Origin: a virus
DNA length: 25,865 nt
IMG/VR virus record: IMGVR_UViG_3300036832_000642
Coordinates: 1-25,865 of that record
Strand: one strand, 5' to 3'
Under the pieces are notes generated by a model, which saw only the letters and a list, made by a program, of their open reading frames with translations, was not told the DNA's origin and did no database searches. This document shows, piece by piece, positions 1 to 8,252 of this stretch; the first letter of the stretch is position 1; each line of letters opens with the position of its first letter. Both the position numbers and the translations under genes were made by a program.

Positions 1-1
1 C

Positions 2-1426
2 GGCCAGTTCGCCGGCCAGCCGCTCGAGCTCGAGGAGTGGCAGCTCTCGATGATGGGCGAGGCGCTCGCCGAGACGGCCACGGAGGAGTCGTACTGGCGG
101 ACGGTCGTGCTCGTGATCCCGAAGAAGAACGGGAAGACGAGCCTGCTCGCCGCGTTCGGGCTCTACCACCTGCTCGAGGCCGTCGGCGCCCCGGAGATTC
201 TCCTCGCGGCCGCGACCGACAAGCAGGCGGGCCGGCTCTACGACACCGCCGTCCGGTTCGTCCGCTCCGACCCGTGGCTCTCCGCTCGCGTCGTGCTGCG
301 CGAGCACGAGGGCGCCATCGCCCGCGCCGACGGCTTCGGCGTCCTCTACCGCGTCAGCGCCGACTCGGGCGCCGCCTCAGGCTACGGGCCGTCGCTCGTC
401 GTCGCCGACGAGCTCGCCGACTGGCACACGCCGAGGCGCCGGCGGACGTGGGGGAACATCGCGACGGCCGGCCAGATGATCCGGCCGCAGGCGCACGTCT
501 TCGCGATCTCGACCGCCGGCGAGCCGGCCGAGCGGATCGACGGCATCCTGGGCCAGCTCATCGACCGGAACGAGCTCGAGGGCGAGCTCGAGCGCGTTCA
601 TCGCGCTCTCACGATCAGCCGGAACCACCCGGGCCGGACGCTCGTCTACAACTACGACGCGCGCACGAACGATCCGGGCGACCTAGACGCGATCAAGGCC
701 GCGAATCCGGCGTCGTGGGTCACGCGGGAGCGGCTTGCCGAGACGGCCGCGAGCCCGAGCCTGACGCCCGGCCGGTTCCTTCAGCTCCACGGCTGCGTCT
801 GGACGACGTCCGAGGCCGGGTTCCTTGAGCTTGAGACGTGGCGGGCGCTCGCGCAGGAGGACGCGGAGCTCGCCGAGCGGGACGAGCTGACGCTCGGGTT
901 CCGCGGCAGCGGCGACGGCTGCGCCCTGGTCGGCTGCCGCCGCAGCGACGGCGTCCTGTTCACGCTCGGCCTGTGGGAGCCCGGCGTCTCGACGTTCGTC
1001 GAGCCGGCCGACGTCGACGCGGAGTTCGCCGAGGCGTGGGAGCGGTTCCAGGTCGCGACCGTCTACGTCTCGACGACGTTCGACTGGCGCACGCTCGTCG
1101 ACGGCTGGCGGCTCGAGCTCGGCAAGCGCGCCGTCGTCGACGTCGACCTTGCGAGGCCGGCGCCGGCGACGAGCACGGCGACGCAGCGGTTCCGAGCCGA
1201 CGCGCTCGCCGGCCGCATCCACCACGACGGCAGCCCGGCGCTCGCCCGGCACATCGCGGCCGCGCAGCTCGCACGCGCCCGGAACCTGCTCTACCTCGTC
1301 GCGCCGAGCCGCGGCGACTCGTCGATCGCCGGCGCGTTCGCTGCGATGCTCGCGTGGGAGGCGAACTGCGACACGCCGCTGCAGGCCGAGGACGACGCCG
1401 ACCGCGAGGAGTGGGGGTTCTACTGA
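2..1426 (+). CDS. terL: Terminase large subunit (TerL), 5' partial
   Basis: Motor ATPase that translocates DNA into the prohead and normally cuts it. The frame is open to the left edge and the residues before the first ATG (position 50) already look like terminase (FAGQPLELEEWQ), so the true start lies outside the window. A terminase-type Walker A (PKKNGKT, about nt 119-139), a Walker B (VVADE, about 398-412) and an ISTAG coupling motif (about 506-520) are visible. The C-terminal half keeps the nuclease-domain layout (HHDG, then a final helix), but the positions that usually carry catalytic acids read FRGS (899-910), VYVSTTFDW (1061-1087) and SIAGA (1322-1336) instead of FDGS, DP and ID. The ATPase assignment is secure; nuclease activity is doubtful. 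Confidence 0.93.
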   Translation, partial: GQFAGQPLELEEWQLSMMGEALAETATEESYWRTVVLVIPKKNGKTSLLAAFGLYHLLEAVGAPEILLAAATDKQAGRLYDTAVRFVRSDPWLSARVVLREHEGAIARADGFGVLYRVSADSGAASGYGPSLVVADELADWHTPRRRRTWGNIATAGQMIRPQAHVFAISTAGEPAERIDGILGQLIDRNELEGELERVHRALTISRNHPGRTLVYNYDARTNDPGDLDAIKAANPASWVTRERLAETAASPSLTPGRFLQLHGCVWTTSEAGFLELETWRALAQEDAELAERDELTLGFRGSGDGCALVGCRRSDGVLFTLGLWEPGVSTFVEPADVDAEFAEAWERFQVATVYVSTTFDWRTLVDGWRLELGKRAVVDVDLARPAPATSTATQRFRADALAGRIHHDGSPALARHIAAAQLARARNLLYLVAPSRGDSSIAGAFAAMLAWEANCDTPLQAEDDADREEWGFY

Positions 1427-1434
1427 GCGCGCTG

Positions 1435-2940
1435 ATGCCGCAGGCGCCGCCGGCGCTGCCGCGCTCGGCAGACCGCACCCCGGAGGACTGGCGGGACTGG
1501 CTCGGCGCGCTCCTGAACATGCGCGCGGCCGAGACGGCGTTCTACGAGAATTACTACGCCGGCCGGCACCCGCTGCAGTTCGCGACCTCCAAGTTCCGGG
1601 AGGCGTTCGGGTCGATGTTCGGCGCGTTCGCCGACAACTGGTGCCAGATCGTCGTCGACTGCGCCGTCGAGCGGCTACGGATCACTGGCTTCCGCGACAA
1701 CTCTGGCGTTAGCGACGCCGCCTGGGCTATCTGGCAGGACAACCGGCTCGACAGCCAGAGCGTCATCGCGCACACGGAGGCCGGGAAGTGCGGCCGCGCG
1801 TTTCTGCTCGTCGACCCGAACGGCGGCGAGCCGCGCATCACGGTCGAGCATGCCTCGCAGGTCATCGTCGCGTCCGATCCGGGCGACCGGCAGGCGCGGC
1901 TCGCGGCGCTCAAGCGCTGGGCCGGCGACGATGGCTACGCCTACGCGACGCTCTACCTGCCCGACCTGGTGCTCAAGTGGGAGTCGAAGGAGCCGATCGC
2001 GTCGTCGGCGACGCGCGCCGCCGGCGTGACCTGGGTGCCGCTCGTCGAGGGCTTCAACTCGCTCGGCGTTGTGCCCGTCATCCCGCTCGAGAACAAGCCG
2101 GGGCTCCTCGGCGACACGCACTCTGACCTCGAGCCGGCGATCCCGGAACAGAACGCGATCAACAAGCTCTCGACCGACATGATCGTCACGTCTGAGTACG
2201 GCGCGTTCCCGCAGCGCGTCGTCACCGGCGTCAGCGTCCCGAAAGACCCGGAGACCGGCCGGCCGCTGATCGATGAGACGGAGATGAAGGCCGCTATGTC
2301 GCGGCTCATCACGTTCAAGCCGCCCGACGCTCGCGTGACGTCGCTGCCTGCCGCCGACCTCAACAACTTCGTCGTAGCGATCGAGAACTTCGTCACGCAC
2401 CTGGCTGCGCAGACGAGGACGCCGCCGCACTACCTCCTCGCCAAGCTCGTGAACATGAGCGGCGACGCGCTCTCCGTCGCCGAGGCCGGCCTCGTCTCGA
2501 AGTGCCGGCAGAAGATCCAGTTCTTCAGCGACTCGTGGGAGGAGGCGATGGAGCTCGCGCTCCAGGCGGCCGGCAACGATGGCGCCGACTGCGAGGCGAT
2601 ATGGGCGAACCCCGAGCGGGTCGCGCAGGGACAGCTCGTCGACGCCGCGGTCAAGAAGAAGACGCTCGGGATTCCGCTGCCGGTCATCTGGCTCGAGCTC
2701 GGCTACACGCCCGAGCAGATCGCCGAGATGGTCAAGGTCGAGGAGGCGGCCGAGGAGCGGCGACTCGAAGCTGCCGCGCAGGCCGAGGCGGCCGCCGCCC
2801 GCGAGGTGCTCACCTCGACGCCGGCGTCCGAGGCGGCCGCTCCTCCGGGCGAGCCGATCCCCGCGCCCGCGCCGCCGCCGGCGGCGCCAGGGCCGCCGAG
2901 GCCGGCGGCGCCACCCCCACCACCGCCACGACCGAGTTAG
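1435..2940 (+). CDS. Portal protein, SPP1 Gp6-like
   Basis: Dodecameric portal at the capsid vertex through which DNA enters and leaves; it docks TerL and the head-tail connectors. The 501-residue product has the Phage_prot_Gp6 pattern: a segment on access by the tail end (NWCQIVVDCAVERLRITGFR), a VDPNGGEPRITVEH strand region, and the LGVVPVIPLENKP plus DLEPAIPEQNAINKL core typical of the family. The last 70 or so residues are an Ala/Glu coiled helix followed by a Pro/Ala-rich tail that looks disordered. The start is the ATG 8 bases after the terL stop. An in-frame GTG at 1411 would overlap terL and add eight residues. Its place between terL and the scaffold agrees with the call. Confidence 0.9.
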   Translation: MPQAPPALPRSADRTPEDWRDWLGALLNMRAAETAFYENYYAGRHPLQFATSKFREAFGSMFGAFADNWCQIVVDCAVERLRITGFRDNSGVSDAAWAIWQDNRLDSQSVIAHTEAGKCGRAFLLVDPNGGEPRITVEHASQVIVASDPGDRQARLAALKRWAGDDGYAYATLYLPDLVLKWESKEPIASSATRAAGVTWVPLVEGFNSLGVVPVIPLENKPGLLGDTHSDLEPAIPEQNAINKLSTDMIVTSEYGAFPQRVVTGVSVPKDPETGRPLIDETEMKAAMSRLITFKPPDARVTSLPAADLNNFVVAIENFVTHLAAQTRTPPHYLLAKLVNMSGDALSVAEAGLVSKCRQKIQFFSDSWEEAMELALQAAGNDGADCEAIWANPERVAQGQLVDAAVKKKTLGIPLPVIWLELGYTPEQIAEMVKVEEAAEERRLEAAAQAEAAAAREVLTSTPASEAAAPPGEPIPAPAPPPAAPGPPRPAAPPPPPPRPS

Positions 2941-2950
2941 GAGGGGCTAG

Positions 2951-3496
2951 ATGGTCGAACCATCACCCGAAACCGCAGCCGCCGAGGGCCAGGAGCCCGC
3001 GGCCGTGGAGGGCCAGGAGCCCGCAGGAGAGAGCGGCACGCCCGACGCTCAGGAGGAGCAGGGCGGCGGCCGCAACTACTCCGAGGCCTACGTCAAGCAG
3101 CTCCGCCGCGAGGCGGCAGCGTCCCGCACCGAAACCGCCGAGCTCAAGGAGCGCGTGGCGGCGTTCGAAGACCGGGACAAGAGCGAGCTCGAGCGGCTCG
3201 TCGCGAAGGCCGAGGCGGAAGCCCGGCGAGCCGACGAGGCCGACCTCCGCGCGACCCGATACGAGGTCGCGGCCGAGCACCAGATCCCCGCGGACACCGC
3301 GAAGCGGCTGTTGACCGCGACGACGCGCGAGGAGATGGAAGCGCAAGCGGAGGAGCTCGCGAAGCTGCTCGCTGACAAGGGCCGACCTCCCACCGTCGGG
3401 TTCGACGGTGGCGCGCGGCAGCCCGTGCCCGAGACGAAGACACCGGAGGAGGCGCACAACGAACTCCTCCTCCGCTCGCTGGGTCGCCGCCCCTGA
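2951..3496 (+). CDS. Capsid scaffolding protein
   Basis: 181-residue highly charged protein placed between portal and capsid, as scaffolds are. The N-terminal 45 residues are Glu/Gly/Pro-rich and contain two copies of EGQEPA; residues about 45-135 form a long Ala/Glu/Arg helix likely to be a coiled coil; the C-terminus ends in a short helical, basic segment (ELLLRSLGRRP) of the kind that binds capsid subunits in other scaffolds. No protease motif is seen and no separate prohead protease is present nearby, so this looks like an SPP1-style removable scaffold rather than a protease fusion. A strong ribosome site (TAGGAGG) precedes the ATG at 2951. Confidence 0.75.
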   Translation: MVEPSPETAAAEGQEPAAVEGQEPAGESGTPDAQEEQGGGRNYSEAYVKQLRREAAASRTETAELKERVAAFEDRDKSELERLVAKAEAEARRADEADLRATRYEVAAEHQIPADTAKRLLTATTREEMEAQAEELAKLLADKGRPPTVGFDGGARQPVPETKTPEEAHNELLLRSLGRRP

Positions 3497-3524
3497 CCCA
3501 CTCAGCGAAAGGTGACGAACCGAG

Positions 3525-4472
3525 ATGGCGAACCAGATCCCGATTGCAGAAAACCCCCCGATTGCAGGTGGGTATCTACTCCCGCCCGAGCAGGGCGAAA
3601 TCCTCACTCAGGCGATCCTCATCGAGTCCGGCGCGATCGCGCTCGCCGGCGACAGCCGCGCAACGAACGCGGTCAAAACGCAGTTCCCGATCTGGCTCGG
3701 CCAGCCGACCGCAGGCGCGGTCGGCGAGGGCGCCGCGAAGCCCGTGACCGGCGCCTCGTTCGGGATCACCTACATCAACGTCAAGAAGTTCGCGAGCATC
3801 GTCCTGTTCACCGACGAGATGCTCGAGGACGTCCAGTCGGGCGACCTCAACGTGCTCGTCGACTCCGGCGTCCGCACGGCGATCAACGACGTCATCGACG
3901 CGAACGCGGTCGGGCTCGCGAAGGGCACGACGATCACCTCTGTGTTCGACTCGACGCTCGCGGCGACGACGGCCACCGTCGAGTACGACCAGACGAAGGC
4001 TGACGGGCTCGCGCTCGCGGTGTCGAAGGCGATGGGCATCCTCGAGGGGAACGGCTACGGCGACCCGGCCAACATGGGCGTGCTGCTCGGCTTCGGCTTC
4101 GCGCAGCTCATCCGTGACGCGCGCTCGTCGTTCGACACCACGGTGCCGGTCTACGGGCCTGGCGCCGCCTGGGGCGGAGGCCGCGACCCGCTCTACGGGC
4201 TGCCCGGGTACACGTCGACGAACCTGACTGTCCCGACCGCGGCGCCCGCCGCGACCGACGTGCTCGGAATCGTCGCCTACCGGCCGAACCTGCACGTCCG
4301 CATCCGCAAGGACGTCACGCTCACGACGTCGAGTGAGGCGACCGTCAACGACGGCGTCACCGACCGCAAGCTGTTCGTCGAGAACCTGACCGCGATCCGG
4401 TACGAGACGCGGATCGCGTTCATGGTTCACGACCTGAACCGCTCGGTCGTGGCGATCAAGAACGCGACCTAG
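3525..4472 (+). CDS. Major capsid protein, HK97 fold
   Basis: 315-residue shell protein of the Phage_capsid (HK97) type. The sequence shows the family order: an N-arm region (GGYLLPPEQGEILTQAI), an E-loop and P-domain region (AGAVGEGAAKPVTGASFG, then ITYINVKKFASIVLFTDEML), a spine helix (VLVDSGVRTAINDVIDANAV) and a C-terminal strand set ending in ENLTAIRYETRIAFMVHD, which is characteristic of actinophage capsids. It follows the scaffold after 28 bases with a weak GAAAGGTGA ribosome site. No Ig-like or decoration domain is fused to it. No cleavage site can be assigned from sequence. Confidence 0.9.
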   Translation: MANQIPIAENPPIAGGYLLPPEQGEILTQAILIESGAIALAGDSRATNAVKTQFPIWLGQPTAGAVGEGAAKPVTGASFGITYINVKKFASIVLFTDEMLEDVQSGDLNVLVDSGVRTAINDVIDANAVGLAKGTTITSVFDSTLAATTATVEYDQTKADGLALAVSKAMGILEGNGYGDPANMGVLLGFGFAQLIRDARSSFDTTVPVYGPGAAWGGGRDPLYGLPGYTSTNLTVPTAAPAATDVLGIVAYRPNLHVRIRKDVTLTTSSEATVNDGVTDRKLFVENLTAIRYETRIAFMVHDLNRSVVAIKNAT

Positions 4473-4482
4473 GAGGCCCACG

Positions 4483-4680
4483 TTGAGCGAAACAGAGCTG
4501 CCCGACCCCGACCCGACGCTCTCGTCGGACGCGGCCGACTCGACCTACGCGCCGTCGTCGACCGACCGCTCGGCGGAGCACCCGCCGCCCGGCCCGGCCG
4601 TCGAGCAAACGCTCGGCAAGCCCGGCAGCGGCGGCACGAAGACGACTAAGAAATCGGCGGGCTCGAGCTCGCTCGCCTGA
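4483..4680 (+). CDS. Small hypothetical head-region protein
   Basis: 65 residues from a TTG start at 4483 that follows a good ribosome site (AGGAGG, 4471-4476). The N-terminal two thirds are acidic and rich in Ser, Pro and Asp; the C-terminus is basic and rich in Lys, Thr and Ser. It is probably disordered. Its stop overlaps the next start (TGATG). The position right after the capsid gene is where head decoration or connector accessory proteins lie, but nothing in the sequence proves such a role. The ribosome site and the tight spacing are the main support. Confidence 0.6.
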   Translation: MSETELPDPDPTLSSDAADSTYAPSSTDRSAEHPPPGPAVEQTLGKPGSGGTKTTKKSAGSSSLA

Positions 4681-4925
4681 TGCCGCTCAGCAGCCCGACG
4701 CCTCCGATCGTCAGCGCTCCGCGGTGGGCGGGCGTCGGGCTGCGAGCCCAGCTCCTCCTCGGCTGGCAGCGGTTCCCGATGCCGTCCTGGCCGGCCGACT
4801 GGTGGCAGCGGAACTACGACCTGCTCTACGAGTACGACGCGCCCGGCACCTGGCCGTGGACTGACCGGATGGCGGGCGTCCCCGGCTGGCCGACCGTCAC
4901 CCACTTCGGAGAGGAGCAGCCGTGA
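4680..4925 (+). CDS. Trp-rich small hypothetical protein
   Basis: 81 residues, starting at an ATG that shares one base with the previous stop and ending in a GTGA overlap with the connector gene. It is unusually rich in tryptophan (W in WAGV, GWQRF, SWPADWWQRN, TWPWTD, GWPTV) and proline. I do not recognise the family. The overlaps on both sides argue for real translational coupling within the head operon. A head-completion or connector accessory role is possible from position only. Confidence 0.6.
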   Translation: MPLSSPTPPIVSAPRWAGVGLRAQLLLGWQRFPMPSWPADWWQRNYDLLYEYDAPGTWPWTDRMAGVPGWPTVTHFGEEQP

Positions 4926-5419
4926 CCGCACCGCCTGTGGTCGGCAGGCCGACCATCGACGACGTCGCGCTGCTCCTGCGAGCCCGGACGAAGGACTCCA
5001 CCGGCGCCGAGGTCGGCACGTTCGACGACGAGACGCGCCCGACCGGCGACCAGGTCGACGCGCACATCGACGCCGCGATGGCGCTCGTCGGCATCCGCTT
5101 CGGGCCGCTCGACAACCTGCCGGTGGAGGCGCAGACGGCGTTCGCGAGCCTCGTCGCCTACCGGGCCGCGCTCAGGGTCGAGAAGTCCTACTTCCCCGAG
5201 CAAGTGCGGAGCGACCGGTCGGCGTACATGCAGCTCCGCGAGGAGTACCTCGACGACCTCGCCGCGTTCACGGAGGCCGTCGCCGGCGGCGGCGGCGCCG
5301 GCGCCGTCCCGGACTACGACATGGCGATGATCCCCGTCGGCTCCTGGACGAGCATCCCCTACTCGTGGATCTGGCGGACAGACCCGGAGCTCGCGTGGCC
5401 GGAGGAGCCCGTCCCGTGA
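4922..5419 (+). CDS. Head-tail connector (adaptor) protein
   Basis: 165 residues from the GTG of a GTGA overlap. The N-terminal part starts with a short helix-forming stretch (PTIDDVALLLRART) and then a helical bundle (DQVDAHIDAAMALVG, then VEAQTAFASLVAYRAALRVEKSYFPEQV) like the HK97 gp6 / SPP1 gp15 adaptors that form the first ring under the portal. A Gly/Ala linker (AGGGGAG, about residues 121-127) leads to a Trp-rich tail (SWTSIPYSWIWRTD). It sits first in the string of connector genes after capsid, as expected. Confidence 0.7.
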   Translation: MTAPPVVGRPTIDDVALLLRARTKDSTGAEVGTFDDETRPTGDQVDAHIDAAMALVGIRFGPLDNLPVEAQTAFASLVAYRAALRVEKSYFPEQVRSDRSAYMQLREEYLDDLAAFTEAVAGGGGAGAVPDYDMAMIPVGSWTSIPYSWIWRTDPELAWPEEPVP

Positions 5420-5862
5420 GGGCTGCGCCCGAGCCGACGATCGAGGTTCGCGGCGCCACGGCGGCGGCCGTCGACCTCAAGCGGCTCGGCGACCGCGGCA
5501 GCGACATACGCCGCGTCTCCGAGAAGGTGAGGGCGGTCTACCGCCGCTCGAACGAGCAGCGGTTCGGCTCGGGCGGCGCCGGCTCCTGGCCGCCGCTGGC
5601 GCCGGCGACGAAGGAGAAGAAGGCGCGCGAAGGCCTCGACCCACGGCCGCTGCGCGAGACGGGCGCGCTCTACCGCAGCCTGACCTCGCCACGAGTTGCC
5701 GGCCAGATCGACGAGCGCGACCCGACGGAGTTCCGGTTCGGCACGACGCTCCCCTACGCCTACGTGCAGACGAAGACGCGCGACCTGATCGAGCTCACCG
5801 CGTCCGACCGCAAGCAGGTCACCGACCTCATCAGCGGCTACATCTCGAGGGCCCAGGCGTGA
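5416..5862 (+). CDS. Tail completion protein, Mu gpG-like (phage virion morphogenesis)
   Basis: 148 residues from a GTG in a GTGA overlap at 5416; longer readings run back into the upstream gene and are not needed. The signature is SWPPLAPATKEKKA followed by RPLRETGALYRSL, matching the W-PL-T-K...L..TG.L..S pattern of the Mu gpG / phage virion morphogenesis family, which acts where tail meets head. The C-terminal part (FRFGTTLPYAYVQ) also fits. It is flanked by other connector-type genes with 4-base overlaps, so the cluster is translated as a unit. Confidence 0.75.
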   Translation: MRAAPEPTIEVRGATAAAVDLKRLGDRGSDIRRVSEKVRAVYRRSNEQRFGSGGAGSWPPLAPATKEKKAREGLDPRPLRETGALYRSLTSPRVAGQIDERDPTEFRFGTTLPYAYVQTKTRDLIELTASDRKQVTDLISGYISRAQA

Positions 5863-6509
5863 GCGTCGCGGAACAGTCGATCTTCGGGCCGATCGTTACT
5901 GGCGGCGACGTCGAGGGCTGGCTGCTCGCGCTGCTGCAGAAGTGGTTCTCGACCTACCTCTCCGAGCTTGAGCGGAACCACGGCCTCGCGGCGTGCACGC
6001 TGCCGCGGCCGCTGAGCTACGAGCTGGGCCCGTCGTTCGACAAGTGGCCCGAAGACCAGGTGCCCGCGGTGCTCGTCAGCTCGCGCGGCACGCTCGACCA
6101 GCCGCGCCGCTACGGCGACGGCTCCTACCGGGCCCGCTGGGCGCTTGAGCCGGGCGTCGTCTGCTCTGCCCGCACGCAGGCCGAAGCGCACAACCTCGCC
6201 ACCCTCTACGGCGCCGCGATCCGGGCGCTGCTCAAGCAGAAGCCGTCGCTCGAAGGGCACGCGAACGGCGTCGTCTGGCTCGGCGAGAGCTACGACGATC
6301 TCGGCTACGACGACAGCCGCTCGCTCTACACCGTGAAGGAGCTGTTCGCGGTCGAGGTCGAGGAGGTCAGCTACGACGGCGCCGGCCCGACCGCGCCCGA
6401 CCCGGGCGACCCGTGCGCCGACTGGCCGCCGTGGCCCGAGGTGCAGACCGTCGAGATCGACGTCGACAACGTCACCGTCGACCAACCGCTACCCGAGGAG
6501 GAGCCGTGA
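5859..6509 (+). CDS. Tail completion / tail terminator-like protein
   Basis: 216 residues, GTG start in a GTGA overlap. It lies immediately upstream of the sheath, the usual place of the tail terminator or neck protein. The sequence has a globular alpha/beta part (residues about 1-165, with VPAVLVSSRGTLDQP and YRARWALEPGVVC strands and a helix ARTQAEAHNLATLYGAAIRALL) and an acidic, Pro-rich C-terminal tail (PTAPDPGDPCADWPPWPE through PLPEEEP). The strand-helix order resembles minor tail terminators of other phages, but I find no diagnostic motif, so the function rests mostly on position. Confidence 0.6.
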   Translation: MSVAEQSIFGPIVTGGDVEGWLLALLQKWFSTYLSELERNHGLAACTLPRPLSYELGPSFDKWPEDQVPAVLVSSRGTLDQPRRYGDGSYRARWALEPGVVCSARTQAEAHNLATLYGAAIRALLKQKPSLEGHANGVVWLGESYDDLGYDDSRSLYTVKELFAVEVEEVSYDGAGPTAPDPGDPCADWPPWPEVQTVEIDVDNVTVDQPLPEEEP

Positions 6510-7819
6510 GACCAGGAGTCGATGTCATCTCCAGGGCGCTGCCGCCGCCGAGGTCGGCGCCGACCGATACCGGCGTCGCGTTCGTTGTCGGTGACACGGC
6601 GACCGGGATCACGCCGGCGCCGCCCGACGTCGGGCTCGTCCGGTCGCTGACCGAGTACGTCGCGACGTTCGGCGACCGCGGCACCGGCACCGGGCAGGCC
6701 ACCTACGACGCCGCCGACGTCTACTTCCGCGAGGGCGGCAACCAGCTCTACGTGTCGCGCACGAACCCCGGAACGGTCGTCGCGGCCGCCGCGTTCGAGG
6801 TGCCGTCCGAGGACGACCTGCAGAAGATGTCGCGGGCCGAGCTGGACGCGCTCGCGACCGACCTCGGGATCGAGCCGTCGCAGTTCGCGACGAAGGGCGA
6901 CGTGATCGAGGCGCTGACGTCGGCGACGCCGGCGGCGCTCGACCCGACGATCACGGCGGCGCTCGACGCGCTGACGAAGGATCTCGGGCCCGGCCAGGTC
7001 TTCATCGCCGACGCGACGCTCGCGGCCGACCCGGCGAACCAGTCGGCGCTGCTCGCGCACGCGCTCGCGAATAACCGCGTCGCGCTGCTGTCGTGCGCCG
7101 ACGGCACCGCCGCCGAGATCGAGGCGGCAGCGACCGCGCTCAACACCGACGCGAACGCCCGCTACGGGGCGCTGTTCGCGCCGTCGGCGACCGTCCCGGG
7201 CGTCGTCGCCGGCACGACCCGCATCGTCCCGTACTCGGCCGTCGAGGCCGGGATCATCGCCCGCAACGACGTCTCTTACTCGCCGAACCAGCCGGCCGCC
7301 GGCGACCTCGGCCAGTCGGTGTTCGCGCTCGACGTGACCGGCCACTACACCGACCTCGAATACCAGCAGCTCAACGACGCCGGCGCGTCGATGGCCAGGT
7401 TGATCTACGGCGGCGTCCGCACCTACGGCTACCGGACGGTCGTCGACCCGGCGTCGCAGCCGCAGTGGCTGCAGTTCGGGTGGGCCCGGCTGAACATGGG
7501 CATCACCGCCGAGGCCGAGGCGATCGGCGAGCACTACGTGTTCTCGCAGCTCGACGGGCGCGGGCACACCCTGAGCGAGTTCGGCGGCGACCTGTCGGCG
7601 ATGCTGCTCGGCTACTACACCGACGACTCGCTGTACGGCACGACGCCCGAGGAGGCATACGACGTCGACGTCGGCTCGTCGGTCAACACGCCCGACACGA
7701 TCGCGAACGGCGAGCTGCACGCCGTGATCTCGGTGCGCATGTCGCCGGATGCCGAGTGGGTCGTGATCGAGATCGTGAAGGTCGCATCGAACCAGGCGCT
7801 GCCCGCCGTGGCGGCGTGA
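6506..7819 (+). CDS. Contractile tail sheath protein with HeH/SAP-like insertion
   Basis: 437 residues from the GTG at 6506 (GTGA overlap). The N-terminus (RPGVDVISRALPPPRSAPTD) and the segment VGLVRSLTEYVATFGDR are typical of Phage_sheath_1 proteins, as is the C-terminal half with SPNQPAAGDLG, LNDAGASMARLIYGGVRTYG and INxR-like ARLNMGI. This protein forms the contracting outer layer of the tail. Residues about 102-138 (EDDLQKMSRAELDALATDLG, then TKGDVIEAL) look like an inserted HeH/SAP helix-extended-loop-helix module, which is not a normal part of the sheath fold. A tube gene follows after a 22-base gap, confirming the tail type. Confidence 0.88.
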   Translation: MRPGVDVISRALPPPRSAPTDTGVAFVVGDTATGITPAPPDVGLVRSLTEYVATFGDRGTGTGQATYDAADVYFREGGNQLYVSRTNPGTVVAAAAFEVPSEDDLQKMSRAELDALATDLGIEPSQFATKGDVIEALTSATPAALDPTITAALDALTKDLGPGQVFIADATLAADPANQSALLAHALANNRVALLSCADGTAAEIEAAATALNTDANARYGALFAPSATVPGVVAGTTRIVPYSAVEAGIIARNDVSYSPNQPAAGDLGQSVFALDVTGHYTDLEYQQLNDAGASMARLIYGGVRTYGYRTVVDPASQPQWLQFGWARLNMGITAEAEAIGEHYVFSQLDGRGHTLSEFGGDLSAMLLGYYTDDSLYGTTPEEAYDVDVGSSVNTPDTIANGELHAVISVRMSPDAEWVVIEIVKVASNQALPAVAA

Positions 7820-7841
7820 CCACCCGAGGAGGTGAACGACC

Positions 7842-8252
7842 ATGCGTAAAGACCAGCACCGCGTGACCGTCGTCGTCGACGGGCGCAAGCTCGGCGTCTG
7901 GGACGTCATGACCGGAGGCGAGACCGACTCCGACGAGCTGAAGTACCGGCCCGGCGGGATGGGCCCGCAGATCTCGCTCGGCGGCGTCGTCACCGTCGGG
8001 CAGCTCATCGTGTCGCGGCTCTACACGCTCGAACGCGACCACCCGCTCGTGCACTGGCTGCTCGGCCGCGTCGGCAAGGGCAAGGCCGTCGTCAACAAGG
8101 CGATCCTCGACCCGGACGGGAACGCCTACGGGAAGCCGCTCGTCACGAAGGGCACGCTCAAGCGGGTGACGCCGCCCGAGGTCGACTCGAACGCGACCGG
8201 CGACGCCGCCGTCATCGAGATCGAGATCACGCCCGAAGGCGTCGTGACCTGA
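7842..8252 (+). CDS. Tail tube protein
   Basis: 136 residues, ATG at 7842 after a strong ribosome site (GAGGAGGTGA). It is placed directly after the sheath, as tube genes are in contractile phages. The sequence is rich in beta strands (HRVTVVVDGRKLGVWDVMTG at the start, DAAVIEIEITPEGVV at the end) and has the GGxxDSDELKYRPGG loop and LVTKGTLKRVTPPEVDS segment seen in actinobacterial contractile-phage tubes. It polymerises into the inner tube around the tape measure. The last base of the stop is the first base of the chaperone start. Confidence 0.82.
   Translation: MRKDQHRVTVVVDGRKLGVWDVMTGGETDSDELKYRPGGMGPQISLGGVVTVGQLIVSRLYTLERDHPLVHWLLGRVGKGKAVVNKAILDPDGNAYGKPLVTKGTLKRVTPPEVDSNATGDAAVIEIEITPEGVVT

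Noticed and set aside
6371-8008. 545-codon minus-strand ORF opposite the sheath and tube
   Set aside because: Same reason: antisense of recognised sheath and tube genes, with low-complexity Arg/Val/Asp composition.
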